Positions 6,133 through 7,194 of a DNA stretch of 7,194 nucleotides are shown here, one piece after another (positions within the stretch are counted from its first letter, which is position 1; each line of letters starts with the position of its first letter). The notes beneath the pieces were generated by a model. It was not told where the DNA came from and searched no databases. It saw only the letters and a list, made by a program, of their open reading frames with translations. Origin of the DNA: Thermoplasmata archaeon (GTDB lineage Archaea > Thermoplasmatota > Thermoplasmata > Lutacidiplasmatales > UBA184). The DNA is taken from contig JASHWL010000204.1 in assembly GCA_030044105.1 (NCBI GenBank), positions 1-7,194 of the forward strand, written 5' to 3'. The translations under genes were made by a program, and so were the position numbers.

Positions 6133-6627
6133 AAGCCGCTTCTCGAGCAGGGCCATCCGGAGGCTCCCCACGGTCGTCTCGCCGCGCCGCTCGAAACCCA
6201 GCCGCTCGTAGTACCGGATGAGCACCGGGTCGTCGGCGAGACAGTCGAGCCGGAGGAACGCACGACCCCGGCCGCGCGCGACGCGCTCCGCCCAGGCCAC
6301 CACCTGCTCCCCCACCCGCTGGCCGGCGACGCTCCGGCGGACCGCGAAGTGGTGGAGGTAGCAGCCGTCGGGCGGTCGCTCCCCCCAGAACGGGACGTCC
6401 TCCCATTGCAGCGTCACGGTCGCGATCGCGATCTCGGGGCCCCGGTCGACCACGTAGAGCTCGGACCGTGCGACGTGCCGAAGGAGGATGTCGGCGGGGT
6501 ACGGGACCGGCCATCCGCTCGGGAGCCCGCGAGACCGGAGCCACAGCGACGCCTCCCGCAGGATCTCGATCACCGGGGGGACGTCGGCGGCGCGGGCCGT
6601 CCGGAACTCGAGGGGCGTCTCCGTCAC
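6121..6627 (-). CDS. GNAT-family N-acetyltransferase
   Basis: Acetyl-CoA-dependent N-acetyltransferase; the substrate cannot be told from the sequence. With the start chosen here it has 168 residues. The N-terminal strand and helix (LEFRTARAADVPPVIEIL, 6-23) begin the fold. The acetyl-CoA region is YLHHFAVRRSVAGQRVGEQVV (90-110), and LRLDCLADDPVLIRYYERLGF (125-145) is the classic motif B with its YYERLGF end. An open frame continues upstream to an ATG at 6762, but those extra 45 residues are low-complexity and precede the domain. The GTG at 6627 lies about 26 nt downstream of a TATA-like CTTTACAC, which fits a leaderless message starting at this codon. In the pyrophosphate loop, the usual R-G-x-G/A-x-G appears as AGQRVG. 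Similar single-domain GNATs with LDC..DNP motifs are common in bacteria, so transfer is possible. Confidence 0.88.
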   Translation of the reverse strand: MTETPLEFRTARAADVPPVIEILREASLWLRSRGLPSGWPVPYPADILLRHVARSELYVVDRGPEIAIATVTLQWEDVPFWGERPPDGCYLHHFAVRRSVAGQRVGEQVVAWAERVARGRGRAFLRLDCLADDPVLIRYYERLGFERRGETTVGSLRMALLEKRLAGV

Positions 6628-6648
6628 GCACGGACCGACCGACGCTGC

Positions 6649-6656
6649 GTGTAAAG
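6649..6656 (-). promoter_or_regulatory. TATA-like box for the GNAT gene
   Basis: CTTTACAC on the minus strand is an AT-rich element in GC-rich surroundings, preceded by AGAACC as a possible BRE. Its centre lies about 26 nt before the GTG at 6627, the archaeal distance from TATA box to transcription start, which predicts a leaderless mRNA and supports that start codon. Confidence 0.55.
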
Positions 6657-6906
6657 AGGTTCTGCCAACGATCGACGCGGCGTGCCGGGTGCGGGCTCCT
6701 CCGTGGGAGCCCGGAGGCCCCTCCTCGCGCTGTCGCTCGGCCCGGTGCGGTCCCTCCGGCAAGGGTAGGACCCGGAGTTCGGCGCTCGAACGTCCGGTCC
6801 GGAACGCGAGGCCCCCATCCGGGGGCTCCGGGCGCCCGATTGCGGGGTCCGCACGTCCCGGCCCCGTTCACCCTGCGGGACTCGGGGGCGAACCACCAGC
6901 GCAGCC
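6657..6906. other. Noncoding GC-rich region with several hairpins (possible structured RNA)
   Basis: This 250-bp stretch between the divergent GNAT and rpl44e promoters has no convincing gene; the short open frames across it are Arg/Pro/Gly-rich and match no family I know. It holds inverted repeats: CGGGCTCC/GGAGCCCG (6692-6713, 6-nt loop); a 13-bp stem with two single-base bulges at 6768-6800 (loop GCGCT); GCCCCC/GGGGGC (6811-6826, loop ATCC); the palindrome CGGGCGCCCG (6829-6838); TGCGG/CCGCA (6841-6853); and GTCCCG/CGGGAC (6855-6881). I looked for tRNA, 5S rRNA, SRP RNA, RNase P RNA and box C/D signatures on both strands and recognised none. No internal TATA box is clear. A small RNA is possible, but high GC alone produces hairpins. 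Confidence 0.35.
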
Positions 6907-6913
6907 TATATAT
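6907..6913 (+). promoter_or_regulatory. TATA box of rpl44e
   Basis: TATATAT is the strongest AT-rich element in the window. Its centre (6910) is 26-27 nt before the rpl44e ATG, the usual archaeal distance to the transcription start. Transcription should therefore begin at or within a base or two of the start codon, giving a leaderless mRNA; no Shine-Dalgarno is present at normal spacing. Confidence 0.8.
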
Positions 6914-6936
6914 GGGGGGAGCCTCGGCGCCCGCCG

Positions 6937-7194
6937 ATGCACTATCCTAAGGTCGTGTCCACGTACTGTCCGAGGTGCAAGACCCACACGGAACACGAGG
7001 TGGAGAAGGGCAAGAAGAGGCCCGCCTCGGAGCTCAAGTGGGGGCAGCGGCGGTTCCGCCGCGCCACGGGCGGGTACGGCGGGTTCCCGCGACCCAAGCC
7101 CGAGGGGCGGGCCAAAGCGGTCCGTCGGGTCTACCTCAAGTATCGCTGCAAGAAGTGCAAGTACACCGTGCAGCCCGCGAGTTGGAGGGCCTCG
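6937..7194 (+). CDS. rpl44e: Ribosomal protein eL42 (L44e), 3' partial
   Basis: Zinc-binding large-subunit protein whose conserved loop reaches the E site and contacts the CCA end of the exiting tRNA. Eighty-six residues are visible and the frame stays open to the window end; the family usually has about 92-95, so only a few residues are missing. Seen: the zinc ribbon pairs CPRC (11-14) and CKKC (71-74), the signature SELKWGQRRFRRATGGYGG (31-49), and the following FPRPKPEG loop (50-57). The ATG at 6937 begins MHYPKVVSTYC, which matches the family start, and sits at the predicted transcription start of the TATATAT promoter. In many archaea S27e follows this gene, which cannot be checked here. 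Confidence 0.96.
   Translation, partial: MHYPKVVSTYCPRCKTHTEHEVEKGKKRPASELKWGQRRFRRATGGYGGFPRPKPEGRAKAVRRVYLKYRCKKCKYTVQPASWRAS

Noticed and set aside
6628..6762. N-terminal extension of the GNAT gene to an ATG at 6762
   Set aside because: The extra 45 residues have no fold-like pattern, and the TATA-like box lies inside them, 26 nt before the GTG at 6627.
6768..6860. Possible tRNA or 5S rRNA in the hairpin region
   Set aside because: No T-loop with a matching five-pair stem, no cloverleaf, and none of the conserved 5S words were found on either strand.
6624..6896. 90-residue minus-strand open frame in the gap
   Set aside because: Composition is Arg/Pro/Ser-rich, there is no ribosome-binding site, and it runs through the strongest hairpins and the GNAT promoter.

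Overview
The window is a GC-rich (roughly 70%) stretch of an archaeal chromosome. The archaeal assignment rests on the gene content: a DRG-type GTPase, a fibrillarin/Nop5 pair, stalk proteins of the P0/P1 type, L1 and eL42 (L44e). It is supported by TATA boxes placed about 26 nt upstream of start codons. The gene order and high GC would fit a GC-rich Thermoplasmatota-like lineage, but that is an inference and the sequence alone does not prove it. No mobile element, CRISPR array, tRNA or rRNA gene was recognised.

Layout. A DRG-family GTPase (+ strand, 5' end cut by the window edge) converges on a tight minus-strand cluster, read right to left: purF, nop5, flpA. purF encodes glutamine PRPP amidotransferase, and nop5 and flpA encode the core of the box C/D RNA 2'-O-methylation machine. 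The stop of purF lies 3 nt before the nop5 start, and nop5 overlaps flpA by ATGA, so the three are probably one transcript. The last codons of flpA overlap the end of the DRG gene in antisense. Upstream of purF, after an 84-nt gap holding a palindrome, is the stalk operon rpl1-rpl10-rpl12 (minus strand), with a TATA box just before rpl1. Next comes a GNAT acetyltransferase (minus), then about 250 bp of hairpin-rich noncoding DNA, and finally rpl44e (+ strand, 3' end cut), which begins almost exactly where its transcript should start.

Together the genes serve ribosome construction and function (L1, P0, P1, eL42, DRG, rRNA methylation), plus the first committed step of purine synthesis. The most notable points are these: a strongly reduced Nop5 that lacks the usual GAEK signature; a P0 protein without the acidic C-terminal tail normally shared with P1; an Arg-rich fibrillarin tail encoded antisense to DRG; probable leaderless transcripts for the GNAT and eL42 genes; and an unexplained GC-rich structured intergenic region (6657-6906) that might encode a small RNA.
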